From: Chitinophagales bacterium
GTDB taxonomy: Bacteria; Bacteroidota; Bacteroidia; Chitinophagales; Chitinophagaceae
Assembly (NCBI GenBank): GCA_017303415.1
Contig: JAFLBJ010000001.1
Coordinates: 1,240,001 to 1,304,000, forward strand
Direction: 5' to 3'
DNA: 64,000 nucleotides
Shown here: positions 9,997 through 19,700 of the stretch, piece by piece
Layout of the letters: each line of letters begins with the position of its first letter
How positions within the stretch are numbered: position 1 is the stretch's first letter
Position numbers and translations under genes: made by a program
The notes under the pieces: model-generated
The model's database searches: none
The model's input: only the letters and a program-made list of their open reading frames with translations
What the model was told of the DNA's origin: nothing

Positions 9997-11514
9997 ATGA
10001 AAAGGAACAAATTTTCCATATTGACCGCAGGACTGGTGCTCGTGTTTACCACGTTCACCTCCTGTAAAAAATGGCTTGATTATAATCCGCATGATGATTT
10101 CCGCACAACGGAATTGGATTATCTCAAGTCTGAAAGCGATTACCGCACCATGGCGGTAAGCGTATATACCCCGATTCAATGGCTTAACCAGGCCGTAGTG
10201 GTTGGTGAGATCGCGTCTGACAATGCCGTAAGCGGAGGAGAGAATGCCTCCGACGTACTGGCCTTACAGCAGATCGATGATTATACCCATACACCGGTCA
10301 ATTCACAATTGACCGAATTGTGGCAGGCCGCTTATGAAGGCATCAACCGGGCGAACTATATGCACCAGTATAAGGATAAAAACCTTGCTGGCGAAACCAT
10401 CAATTTTGCCGGAAAGGACGCGTTGTATGGTGAAGTATATTTTCTTCGCGCCTACTATTATTTCCATCTTGTAAAGTTTTTTGGCGATGTGCCACTCTTT
10501 ACCGATCGTCGGTTGTCGCTTAGCGATTCACGTCAGTTAAGTCGTGCTTCCAAAGCCGATGTGTATGCTGCTATCGAAGCCGATCTTACCAGTGCGATCG
10601 CTGTACTGCCTGCCGTGCAGGTAGAGAAAGGACGGATCACCAAGTATGCCGCACAGGCCTTGCTGGGTAAGGTCTATCTGTATCAGCAGAAATATGACCT
10701 GGCCGCTTCCACGCTGGACAATGTCATCACATCCAATGCTTTTTCGCTGGTATCCAATTTCGCTGCCATGTTCCTGTCAACCGGTGAGAATGGACCTGAA
10801 TCCGTATTCGAGATTCAGTACAGTAATGGCTCTCCTTATTATAACTGGGGTGGAGTCACCCGTGGTCAGGGCAACCTCTCTGTTCAACAGTGTGGTATCC
10901 GGGGCCTGAATGGTTCGGCAGATATGCCTTATGCCTCTGGTTGGAGTACCAATCTTCCCACCCAGAACCTGGCGAATGCCTATACAGCCGGTGACCAGCG
11001 CAAGGATGCGACCATTCTTGATATTGAGGCCTATAAAGCCGCCAATCCTTCGTACAATATTACCTACCAGGTAGCTCCGTATAAAAATACCGGTTTGTAT
11101 AACCAGAAATACCATCCCAGAAAGGGACAAACCTCTGGTCAGATCGAGTTGAATTACCTGAACAACTATCGCACCATACGGTATGCCGATGTATTGTTGA
11201 TGGCTGCTGAAGCTTTCAATAAAGCATCCGCTCCCAATGATGCCAAGGCACAGACCTACCTCAATCTGGTTCGTCGCCGGGCCTTTGGAGACAATCTCCA
11301 TGACATCACTTCAACAGGCAATGCCTTGTATGAGGCGATATTGACCGAGCGCAGACTGGAACTGGCCATGGAAGGAGACCGTTTCTTTGACCTGGTACGC
11401 ACCGGAAAAGCAGCGGGTACAATAGCTGGTTTTGTTCCTGGTAAACATGAAGTATTCCCCATTCCTCAACAAGAAGTGGAAATTTCTGGTATTGCACAAA
11501 ATGATGGATACTAA
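9997..11514 (+). CDS. SusD/RagB-type surface glycan-binding lipoprotein
   Basis: A 505-residue SusD-family protein with a lipoprotein signal (TTFTSCKKW, Cys about 23). It has the usual helical start (NQAVVVGEIASDNAV, LWQAAYEGINRANY) and TPR-like helices (EVYFLRAYYYFHLVKFFGDVPL, KYAAQALLGKVYL). The family C-terminal block is present (RTIRYADVLLMAAEAFNKA; LTERRLELAMEGDRFFDLVRTG). It forms the lid of the SusC importer on the cell surface and binds glycan. It is co-transcribed with the importer upstream (18 bp gap) and the next gene (21 bp gap). Ligand specificity cannot be read from sequence. Beta-glucan is inferred from the GH16 genes. Confidence 0.95.
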   Translation: MKRNKFSILTAGLVLVFTTFTSCKKWLDYNPHDDFRTTELDYLKSESDYRTMAVSVYTPIQWLNQAVVVGEIASDNAVSGGENASDVLALQQIDDYTHTPVNSQLTELWQAAYEGINRANYMHQYKDKNLAGETINFAGKDALYGEVYFLRAYYYFHLVKFFGDVPLFTDRRLSLSDSRQLSRASKADVYAAIEADLTSAIAVLPAVQVEKGRITKYAAQALLGKVYLYQQKYDLAASTLDNVITSNAFSLVSNFAAMFLSTGENGPESVFEIQYSNGSPYYNWGGVTRGQGNLSVQQCGIRGLNGSADMPYASGWSTNLPTQNLANAYTAGDQRKDATILDIEAYKAANPSYNITYQVAPYKNTGLYNQKYHPRKGQTSGQIELNYLNNYRTIRYADVLLMAAEAFNKASAPNDAKAQTYLNLVRRRAFGDNLHDITSTGNALYEAILTERRLELAMEGDRFFDLVRTGKAAGTIAGFVPGKHEVFPIPQQEVEISGIAQNDGY

Positions 11515-11535
11515 GCCCCACCAAAAAACGATTGT

Positions 11536-13590
11536 ATGAGAACAATAAAGATTTTATCTGGATTACTGATGATGCTGGCCTTTACGGTTAGCTGCACCCG
11601 CGAAGAGTTTGATGACCTTTCGCTGGTGGCCAGTGGCACCGCGCCGGCCAACCTCTCCGTCCTGTTTGAGATCACACAGGACAATACGGGAAATGTGACG
11701 ATCACACCCAATGGAGAAGGGGTATCATCCTACGAAGTATATTATGGCGATGGAACAACGGTTCCTGCCAAAGTGAGCCCTGGTAAGAACACCACACACC
11801 GCTATGCCGAAGGGCAATACCCGGTGAAGATCGTGGCCTATGGGATCACCGGCAAAACCACCGAGTTCACCCAGCAACTCACCGTGTCCTTCCGGGCACC
11901 TGAGAACCTCGATGTAACAATGGCCATCGACCCCAATAACAATTTTAAAGTAAATGTATCAGCGACCGCAACCTATGAGACCAACTTCAGGGTTTATTTT
12001 GGCGATGTGCCCAATGAAGTGCCCATCACCTTTATCGAAGGCCAGACCGTCAGCCACACCTATGCGGCTGTTGGCGACTATACAATTAAAGTGGTGGCCC
12101 TGAGTGGAGGTGCAGCAACGACTGAATATTCGCAAGTGATGAGCATTGTGGATCCCGTTTTGTTGCCATTGACCTTTGAGTCATCGACCATCAATTACAC
12201 ATTCAACAATTTTGATGGAGGTGATGCCAGTGTGATCGCCAACCCACAGATCGGTGGTATCAATACCAGTGCTAAAGTGGGACGCATGATCAAAAATCCC
12301 GGACAGGTCTGGGGTGGAAGCTGGATCGGACTGGGTAGTGCGATCGACTTCTCCACGAACAAGTATTTCCTGATGAAAGTATTTTCTCCCCGCGTAGGCG
12401 CCAAAGTGCTCCTGAAAGTAGAGAATGCTTCCAATGGCGCCATTGCCTATGAGAAGGAAGTGACCACGACAGTGGCGAATGCCTGGGAAGACCTGTTGTT
12501 TGATTATACAGCGATCAATACGGCCAATGAGTATCACCATATCGTTTTGATCTTTGAACTCGGTACAGCTGGCGATGGAACGTCCAACTTTACCTTCCTG
12601 TTTGATGATATCCGCCTGGTGAGCACACCTCCTCCCGCTATCAGCCTGCCTCTGGATTTTGAATCGACATCACTGACCTACAATTTTACCAATTTTGACG
12701 GTGGTGATGCATCGGTGATTGCCAATCCACAATCAGGTGGCATCAATACCAGTGCAAAGGTTGGACGCATGATCAAAAACAATGGACAACCCTGGGGTGG
12801 TTCCTTTATTACCCTGAACGGTCCCATTGATTTTACCAACAAATACTTCCGGATGAAAGTGTATTCTCCCCGGGTAGGTGCAAAAGTGCTCCTCAAAGTG
12901 GAGAATAGCGCCAATGCTGCACAGAACTATGAGAAGGAAGTGACCACCACGGTAGCGAATGGCTGGGAAGATCTGGTATTTGATTATACCGCGATCAATA
13001 CCGCCCAGAGCTACGACCGCATTGTGCTGATATTTGAATTGGGAACTGTGGGAGACGGATCGGCCAACTTTACCTTCTATTTTGATGATATCCGACTGGT
13101 AGCTACTGCTGCTTCAACGGATATCGCCCTGCCCCTGGATTTTGAATCCACTACGCTCACCTATTCCTTTACCAATTTCGATGGTGGAGATGCCAGTGTG
13201 ATCGCCAACCCGCACCCGGGTGGGATCAACACCAGCACCGCAGTGGGACGCATGATCAAAAATGCCGGTCAACCCTGGGGTGGCAGCTGGATCGGTTTGA
13301 CCAATCCCATCAATTTTGGAGCAGGCACTACTTTCAAAATGAAAGTGTACTCTCCCCGGGTTGGTGCTAAAGTATTATTGAAAGTAGAGAACCAAACCAA
13401 TGGCGGTATCAGCTTTGAAAAAGAAGTGACCACCACCGTGGCCAATGCCTGGGAGGAACTCACGTTTGATTACTCCGGTATCAACCTGGCCAACACCTAT
13501 CAGAAGATCGTTTTGATCTTTGACCTGGGTACTGTCGGTGATGGCTCTGCCAACTTCACATTCTATTTTGACGATATCAAACTTAACTAA
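11536..13590 (+). CDS. Surface glycan-binding lipoprotein with PKD domains and three tandem C-terminal modules
   Basis: 684 residues. A lipoprotein signal (TVSCTREEFDD) has acidic residues just after the Cys, like Bacteroidota surface-export signals. Two PKD-like domains follow (about 30-115 and 118-205; VYYGDGTTVP, VYFGDVPNEVP). Three homologous modules begin at residues 210, 371 and 532 (LPLTFES, LPLDFES, LPLDFES). Their spacing is exactly 161 residues (483 bp) each time. Shared text includes FDGGDASVIANP, GRMIKN and SPRVGAKVLLKVEN. By position (after SusD, before the enzymes) this is the SusE/SGBP-type binding protein. The modules look like beta-sandwich carbohydrate-binding units, but I cannot assign a CBM family. 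Confidence 0.85.
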   Translation: MRTIKILSGLLMMLAFTVSCTREEFDDLSLVASGTAPANLSVLFEITQDNTGNVTITPNGEGVSSYEVYYGDGTTVPAKVSPGKNTTHRYAEGQYPVKIVAYGITGKTTEFTQQLTVSFRAPENLDVTMAIDPNNNFKVNVSATATYETNFRVYFGDVPNEVPITFIEGQTVSHTYAAVGDYTIKVVALSGGAATTEYSQVMSIVDPVLLPLTFESSTINYTFNNFDGGDASVIANPQIGGINTSAKVGRMIKNPGQVWGGSWIGLGSAIDFSTNKYFLMKVFSPRVGAKVLLKVENASNGAIAYEKEVTTTVANAWEDLLFDYTAINTANEYHHIVLIFELGTAGDGTSNFTFLFDDIRLVSTPPPAISLPLDFESTSLTYNFTNFDGGDASVIANPQSGGINTSAKVGRMIKNNGQPWGGSFITLNGPIDFTNKYFRMKVYSPRVGAKVLLKVENSANAAQNYEKEVTTTVANGWEDLVFDYTAINTAQSYDRIVLIFELGTVGDGSANFTFYFDDIRLVATAASTDIALPLDFESTTLTYSFTNFDGGDASVIANPHPGGINTSTAVGRMIKNAGQPWGGSWIGLTNPINFGAGTTFKMKVYSPRVGAKVLLKVENQTNGGISFEKEVTTTVANAWEELTFDYSGINLANTYQKIVLIFDLGTVGDGSANFTFYFDDIKLN
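12163..13587 (+). repeat. Three in-frame coding repeats of 483-bp period
   Basis: Module starts lie at 12163, 12646 and 13129, separated by exactly 483 bp. The third is slightly shorter (ends at the stop codon). Protein identity between modules looks high (roughly four residues in five by eye between modules 1 and 2), which suggests fairly recent duplication or ongoing homogenisation. Confidence 0.9.
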
Positions 13591-13606
13591 CTATAAAAGA
13601 CAGATC

Positions 13607-14506
13607 ATGGTAACTAAAATAAAAGCAATCGGCGTTCTGTTCCTGATGGGGGTACTCACCATCATCAGTTGCAAGAAGGAAGAATATTCCTTTGGTACGC
13701 TCAAGTCACCTGAAGGTCTTACCATCACCACGGCCATTACCGGGGTAAATGCCTCCAATCCGGATGGCGATGGCTCAGGACTGGTACAAGTGACCGTTTC
13801 AGCTACAGATGCCCTCACCTATAAGATCGACTTTGGCGATGGTATCAGTAAAATGGTTCCCGGTGGTGATATCACCTATAAGTATAATAATCCCGGCACT
13901 TTTGACTACACCATTACCGTCAACGCGATCGGTAAAGGGGGTACTACTACAACCCTCAGCAAACGGATCCGTGTGTTTGTAGCGTTTGAAATCCCGGCCG
14001 AGATCGTAGCCGCCCTTACAACGGGTACATCACGGGTTTGGGTAACGGATAAAGATGCCCCCGGACATTTTGGTGTAGGACCATCGGATGCCTTTTCACC
14101 GATCTGGTATGCTGCTCCTCCTAATACCCGCGAAGCCTGTGCCTACGATGATGAGATCACCTTTAGCAAAGATGCCAATGGACGTATCTTCATGAGCGTA
14201 GACAATAAAGGACAATCCTTCTCGATTGGAGCGTCTGTTCCTTTCTATGGATTTGCCGGAGGGGATGGCTGCTATGGTACCAGTACAGGAGGTAATAAAC
14301 AATTGACCTTTATGCAGGCAACTTCAGGTTCTACCAGCGCTGTCTCCACCCAGATTCAGTTCATGGTTCCAGGGAATGGGATCATTAACTTCGGTACTGG
14401 CGGAACAATGTATGAGATCCTCTCCATTTCCAATACAAGCATGAACCTGCGGAATATTGGCATTGACGGGAATTCATGGTATCAGATCCTGAAACCAAAA
14501 CCATAA
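13607..14506 (+). CDS. PKD-domain surface lipoprotein of the glucan locus
   Basis: 299 residues. The start is set at ATG 13607 because the lipoprotein signal begins there (GVLTIISCKKEEYSFG) and the upstream gene ends at 13590. The longer frame from 13520 would overlap that gene and place junk before the signal. A PKD domain spans about 35-120 (YKIDFGDGISKMVPGG, YKYNNPGTFDYTITV). The C-terminal domain (about 130-299) contains VWVTDKDAPGHFGVGP and REACAYDDEITFSKD, a type often found in beta-glucan loci next to GH16 enzymes. Acidic residues after the Cys (CKKEE) suggest surface exposure. It is probably a second glycan-binding protein. No catalytic motif was recognised. Confidence 0.8.
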   Translation: MVTKIKAIGVLFLMGVLTIISCKKEEYSFGTLKSPEGLTITTAITGVNASNPDGDGSGLVQVTVSATDALTYKIDFGDGISKMVPGGDITYKYNNPGTFDYTITVNAIGKGGTTTTLSKRIRVFVAFEIPAEIVAALTTGTSRVWVTDKDAPGHFGVGPSDAFSPIWYAAPPNTREACAYDDEITFSKDANGRIFMSVDNKGQSFSIGASVPFYGFAGGDGCYGTSTGGNKQLTFMQATSGSTSAVSTQIQFMVPGNGIINFGTGGTMYEILSISNTSMNLRNIGIDGNSWYQILKPKP

Positions 14507-14510
14507 ATTG

Positions 14511-14581
14511 ATGTTAGATGTCGGATGTTAGAAAACAGGGAATAATTACAATCCAACATCCAACATCCGACATCCGACATC
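14511..14581. repeat. Inverted heptamer arrays, ATGTTGG family (C1), inside the glucan operon
   Basis: The left array is atgttag, atgtcgg, atgttag (14511-14531). The right array is atccaac x2, atccgac x2, atc (14551-14581), which is the inverted form. It sits between two co-directional genes of one operon, so full termination here would cut off the GH16 genes. Attenuation or mRNA stabilisation is possible. Confidence 0.8.
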
Positions 14582-14612
14582 AAATTTCATTATGTCCTTA
14601 AACCTGTGCATC

Positions 14613-15632
14613 ATGCGAAAACTAACTTTTCTGATCTCCTCCTTAGTCCTTCTTGCATTTTCCTGCAAGAAAAAGGGAAATGGTACCGATGACCTTCCTC
14701 CCTCCAACCTGCAGGTAACAGCCAATGTGAGTACCGATAATAGCGGGAACGTCCAGTTTGTGGCTACGGCTACCAATGCAGTAAGCTATGAGTATGGATT
14801 TGGGAATGGAGTTTTTCAAACTGTCAGTTCAGGTACGGTCACGTATAAATATCCGGCTTCGGGTACCTATACTGTTACAGTTACAGCACGAAGTGCAAGT
14901 GGGCAAACAGTATCTACCTCTATCCAGGTAACCGTTACAGTGACATTGACCCTTGTATGGTCAGATGAGTTTGACGCACCAGGTGCACCCAATCCGGCCA
15001 AATGGGGATATGACCTGGGTGCTGGCGGATGGGGCAATAACGAAGTACAGTACTATACCAACCGATTGGATAATGCAGTGGTCTCTGGTGGTACCTTGAA
15101 GATCATTTTAAAAAAGGAAACATTTAGCGGCAGCCCTTATACTTCAGCACGCCTGTTATCCAAGGATAAATATTCCTTTAAATACGGCAAGATCGAAGCC
15201 CGGGCCAAATTACCAGCCGGGGGAGGTACCTGGCCTGCCATCTGGATGCTGGGTAATAATATTGGGAGTGTGAACTGGCCCGCCTGCGGAGAGATCGATA
15301 TCATGGAACATGTAGGCAATACCCTGAACAAGATCTATGGCACGGTTCATTATCCCGGTGCCAGCGGTGGTTCTGCCATTGGCGGCACAGTGAATATCAG
15401 CAATGTTTCTACAGAGTTTCACCTGTATGCCGTGGAATGGACACCCACCTCGATCAAGTTCCAGGTGGATGGGGTAACCTTCTTTACGTTCACCAATACA
15501 CCCGCACTGCCCTTTAACCAGAATTTCTTTATCATTCTCAACATCGCCATGGGAGGAAATTTTGGAGGTGCTATCGATCCCGCCTTTACCGAAAGCCAGA
15601 TGGAGATCGATTATGTGCGGGTCTATCAATAA
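14613..15632 (+). CDS. GH16 family endo-beta-glucanase (laminarinase-like) lipoprotein with PKD domain
   Basis: 339 residues from ATG 14613 (MRKLTFLISS), chosen because the lipoprotein signal LLAFSCKKK begins there. ATG 14592 adds seven non-signal residues. A PKD domain spans about 30-110 (YEYGFGNGVFQTV, VTYKYPASGTYTVTV). A GH16 domain runs from about 115 to the end, with WSDEFD, the catalytic signature GEIDIMEHVG (nucleophile E227, D229, acid/base E232 in this numbering) and the closing EIDYVRVYQ. GH16 enzymes with this signature cleave beta-1,3 or mixed beta-1,3/1,4-glucans internally. It would work at the cell surface, feeding oligosaccharides to the SusCD pair upstream. Exact linkage preference is not decidable here. 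Confidence 0.93.
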   Translation: MRKLTFLISSLVLLAFSCKKKGNGTDDLPPSNLQVTANVSTDNSGNVQFVATATNAVSYEYGFGNGVFQTVSSGTVTYKYPASGTYTVTVTARSASGQTVSTSIQVTVTVTLTLVWSDEFDAPGAPNPAKWGYDLGAGGWGNNEVQYYTNRLDNAVVSGGTLKIILKKETFSGSPYTSARLLSKDKYSFKYGKIEARAKLPAGGGTWPAIWMLGNNIGSVNWPACGEIDIMEHVGNTLNKIYGTVHYPGASGGSAIGGTVNISNVSTEFHLYAVEWTPTSIKFQVDGVTFFTFTNTPALPFNQNFFIILNIAMGGNFGGAIDPAFTESQMEIDYVRVYQ

Positions 15633-15668
15633 GCGATACGTGGCGAGAAACCTGTTTCAACCAACAAC

Positions 15669-16562
15669 ATGAAAAAGCAGCAACTGATCATATGGAGCCT
15701 CTTGTTGGGAGGAATCACCCTGCAACTTTTCACCCAATGCAATTCCGCTACGGGAAATGGAGCGGCTCCGGCAAAAGATACAGTAAAGACCATCCTCTTT
15801 GATGATTTTTCAGGCCCCGGCCTGGATAGCACCCGATGGAGTGTGGAAACAACCGGTATCCATGTCAACAACGAATTGCAGGCCTATATTAATTCTCCCG
15901 ATGTCATTCACCTGATCGATGGGAAAAACGAGGGCGCGGAAAATGGCGCGCTGGTATTACAACCACAATACCGTCCCGGTTTTGTTACCCCTGACGGTCG
16001 CAAATTTGATTTTGTTTCCGGTCGTATCAACACCCGGAACAAGGTACAGTTTGCCTATGGTACCGCCTCTGCCCGGATCAAACTGAGCCCCGGAGCCGGT
16101 CTCTGGCCCGCCTGGTGGTTATTGGGCAATGGCGAATGGCCCGCCACCGGTGAAATCGACATCATGGAGTATGTGGGAGAAACCGACTGGGCCAGCGCCG
16201 CGGTGCATGGAACAGGGTATAGTGGGGATGCCGGTCTGGTAGACCGGTATTATTTCCCGGATAGCAATGATGTAACCCAATGGCATATCTATTCGGTGGA
16301 TTGGGGACCAGACAGCCTCATCTTCTATTATGATGGGATCCCTATGTTCCGGGTCACCAAGCCTATGACCGAATTCTTTGGCACCTGGGCCTTTGATAAC
16401 CCCAAATACCTCATCCTCAACTTTGCGGTAGGTGGCGTATTCCCCTATAAAGTAAACGGGATCAAAGAACCCTATTACGGTCTTTCTTCCAATACCCTCG
16501 AGTCCATCAAGAAAGGTGAAAGCCGAATGGTGGTGGATTGGGTGCGGGTAGTAGGGAGATAG
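15669..16562 (+). CDS. GH16 family beta-glucanase lipoprotein, second copy
   Basis: 297 residues with a lipoprotein signal (LFTQCNSA, Cys about 24). The GH16 catalytic domain runs from about 42 to the end: LFDDFSGPGLDSTRWSVE, then GEIDIMEYVG (E162, D164, E167), then VDWVRVVG. It lacks the PKD domain of the preceding GH16 and is clearly diverged from it, so it is not a fresh tandem duplicate. The gap to the previous gene is 36 bp, in the same operon. It probably has a complementary cleavage preference on laminarin or a related glucan. It is the last gene of the locus, followed by a strong inverted repeat. Confidence 0.92.
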   Translation: MKKQQLIIWSLLLGGITLQLFTQCNSATGNGAAPAKDTVKTILFDDFSGPGLDSTRWSVETTGIHVNNELQAYINSPDVIHLIDGKNEGAENGALVLQPQYRPGFVTPDGRKFDFVSGRINTRNKVQFAYGTASARIKLSPGAGLWPAWWLLGNGEWPATGEIDIMEYVGETDWASAAVHGTGYSGDAGLVDRYYFPDSNDVTQWHIYSVDWGPDSLIFYYDGIPMFRVTKPMTEFFGTWAFDNPKYLILNFAVGGVFPYKVNGIKEPYYGLSSNTLESIKKGESRMVVDWVRVVGR

Positions 16563-16570
16563 TATTTTAT

Positions 16571-16688
16571 TTTTTTATTTCTCGCAGCGGACGCAGAGAA
16601 AATTCGGGCGCAGCGGCCTCCTTATTATCGGATTTAATACTTCCGTTGCGTTCGTTGCCTCTTTGCGTACGCTGCGAGAAATAAAAAA
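16571..16688. repeat. Inverted repeat, GCAGCGGACGCAGAG octamer family (E4)
   Basis: Perfect 19-nt outer arms (16571-16589 and 16670-16688) contain CTCGCAGCG/CGCTGCGAG flanked by T-rich and A-rich runs. The interior carries further GCAGCGG/TTGCGTTCG-like 8-nt phrases. It lies at the end of the glucan operon and before ileS and is a likely terminator for the operon. Confidence 0.85.
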
Positions 16689-16746
16689 CTCATGCAATCC
16701 TCGTAATCCGTGTTAATACCAAGACCGGAAATCCAAAAATCCTGGT

Positions 16747-16754
16747 TACCTTTG
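16747..16754 (+). promoter_or_regulatory. Bacteroidota -7 box (TACCTTTG) before ileS
   Basis: TACCTTTG fits TAnnTTTG and lies 18 nt before the ileS ATG, implying a very short leader. No good TTTG -33 element was seen at the usual distance. Confidence 0.5.
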
Positions 16755-16772
16755 CCCCCTTAAAAATCGCAA

Positions 16773-19700
16773 ATGACCTCGAGGTATAGGGAGTTTTCCG
16801 GATTGAATTTACCCGCTATCGAGCAGGATATACTTAAAAAATGGACTGATAATCAGGCCTTTGAGAAAAGTGTGTCCCTGCGAGATGGAGCTACCCCGTT
16901 TGTGTTTTATGAAGGGCCTCCCAGCGCCAATGGCATGCCCGGTATCCACCACGTTATTTCACGTACACTTAAGGACCTGGTTTGCCGCTACAAGACCATG
17001 AAGGGCTTCCAGGTGAACCGTAAGGGTGGTTGGGATACCCATGGCCTCCCGATCGAGTTGGGGGTAGAGAAGGAATTGGGTATTACCAAAGAAGATATCG
17101 GGAAAAAGATCACAGTTGAAGAGTATAACCGCAAATGCCGCGAGGCAGTTTTGCGGTATAAGGATAAATGGGATGAGATCACCCGGAAGATGGGCTATTG
17201 GGTTGACCTGAATGATCCCTATATCACTTTCAAGAACGAATACATCGAAACCCTTTGGTGGTTATTAAAAGAATTATACAAGAAAGGCCTGCTCTATGAA
17301 AGTGTGAGCATCCAGCCTTATTCACCCGCAGCAGGTACAGGCCTTAGCTCACATGAACTCAACCAGCCGGGTACCTATAAAGATGTCAAAGACACCAGTT
17401 GTGTGGCCATGTTCAAAGCAGTGAAGAATGACAGGTCGGCATTTTTGTTTGAGGCAGCTCCGGTGGACGAAATTTTCTTTCTGGCCTGGACCACTACGCC
17501 CTGGACACTTCCTTCCAATCTTGGTCTGACCGTAGGGGGTAATATTGATTATGTATTGGTAAAAACGGTCAATCCCTACCTGCACAATACCATCCATATC
17601 ATTCTGGCCAAGGCCTTGTTGGGTAAATACTTCAAACCGGAGAATGAATCAGGTGATTTCAGCACCTATAAAAACGACGGCAAGAATATTCCTTATCAAA
17701 TCCTTACCGAATTCAAAGGCTCGGCCATCGAAGGGTGTAGCTATGAACAGTTGTTGCCCTACGAAGCGAACTCTCCAGCCCAGATCGAAGAAATTACTCC
17801 GGGCGCAAAACCTTTCCGGGTATTGGTAGGTGATTTTGTGACCACCGAAGATGGTACCGGTATTGTTCATACCGCTCCTGCCTTTGGCGCTGATGACTTT
17901 CGCGTTGGGAAGAAATACAATATTGGTATCCTCACCATGGTGGACCGGCAAGGTAAATTTGTCGATGGCCTGGGAGAGTTCAGCAACCGGTATGTCAAAA
18001 ATTATAAAGACCAACCGGATTATGAAGATGTGAATGTGGACATCAGTGTTAAACTAAAGAAAGAGAACCGCGCTTTTAAAGTAGAAAAATACGAACATAG
18101 CTATCCCCATTGCTGGCGCACCGATAAACCCGTACTATATTATCCATTGGACGCCTGGTTCATACGTACCACGGCCATCAAGGATCGTATGGTGGAATTG
18201 AACAAAACCATTAACTGGAAACCGAAGTCAACTGGCGAAGGCCGCTTTGGTAACTGGCTGGAGAATATGGTGGACTGGAACCTCAGCCGCTCGCGGTATT
18301 GGGGAACGCCCTTGCCCATCTGGCGCAGTGAGGATGGTGAAGAAGTGAAATGCATCGGCTCCATAACCGAACTCAAAGAAGAGGCGCAAAAAGCCATTGA
18401 TACTTTACCCAGGGAGCTCATAGCGAATAGCCAAAAACAATTAGCAGGGAACATCGACCTTCATAAGCCCTATGTTGACGAGATCATCCTTGTATCTGAT
18501 TCCGGAAAGCCCATGTACCGCGTACCCGACCTGATCGATGTATGGTTCGATTCTGGGGCCATGCCTTATGCGCAGTGGGGCCTGCCGGATACCTCTTCTG
18601 GTAAGTTTGGACCGCTCAGCCCCGAGAATTTCTTTAAGTATCATGCGCTGAAAGCAGATTCCACAGGTACTTCGACATCCGCAAAATCACATATTTTTCC
18701 TGCCGACTTCATCGCCGAAGGAGTGGATCAAACCCGTGGTTGGTTTTACACCCTGCACGCGATCGGTTCCCTGCTTTTTGATTCGGTGGCCTATAAAACC
18801 GTAGTGAGTAATGGCCTCGTGCTGGATAAGAACGGGAATAAGATGAGTAAACGCCTCGGCAATGTGGTGAACCCCTTTGAGACCATTGAGAAATATGGCG
18901 CCGATGCCACACGTTGGTACCTCATCACCAATGCTTCTCCCTGGGACAACCTGAAATTTGATATTGCCGGCATCCAGGAAGTACAACGCAAATTCTTTGG
19001 CACCCTTTATAATACCTATCAGTTCTTTGCCCTTTACGCCAATGTGGATGGATTTTCTTTTAAAGAAAAATACATCCCCCTGGCTGAACGTCCCGAGATC
19101 GACCGATGGATCCTTTCTTCCCTGCATTCATTGATCAAGAAGGTAAATGGAGCTATGGATGATTATGAACCCACCATGGCCGGAAGGGCTGTGGAGGAAT
19201 TTCTGGATGAGCACCTGAGCAACTGGTACGTTCGCCTTTGCCGTCGCCGGTTCTGGAAAGGGGAATATGAGCATGATAAGATTTGTGCCTATCAAACATT
19301 ATATGAATGCCTGGAAACCCTGGTTCGCCTGATCGCTCCGGTTTCTCCGTTCTTTAGTGATGCTGTTTTTCAAAACCTGAATGCTGTTACAAACCGGTTT
19401 GGAGTAGATTCGGTACATCATGCAGATTTTCCCACGGCCGATGAATCTATGATCGATACGGCCCTGGAAGAAAGAATGCAATTGGCCCAGGATGCCTCTT
19501 CCCTGATCCTTTCCTTACGGAAAAAGGTGAATATCAAAGTTCGCCAGCCCCTTCGTCGTGTTCTGATCCCTGTACTCGATCCCGCGATGATGGCCCAGCT
19601 GAAGCAGGTTGAAGACCTGATCAAATCTGAGGTAAATATTAAAGAAGTAGAATATTTAACCGAGACAGAAGGGTTCATCAAGAAAAAGATCAAACCAAAT

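Noticed and set aside
13520-13606. Upstream start for the PKD lipoprotein
   Set aside because: It would overlap the preceding gene by 71 bp and bury the lipoprotein signal 29 residues in.
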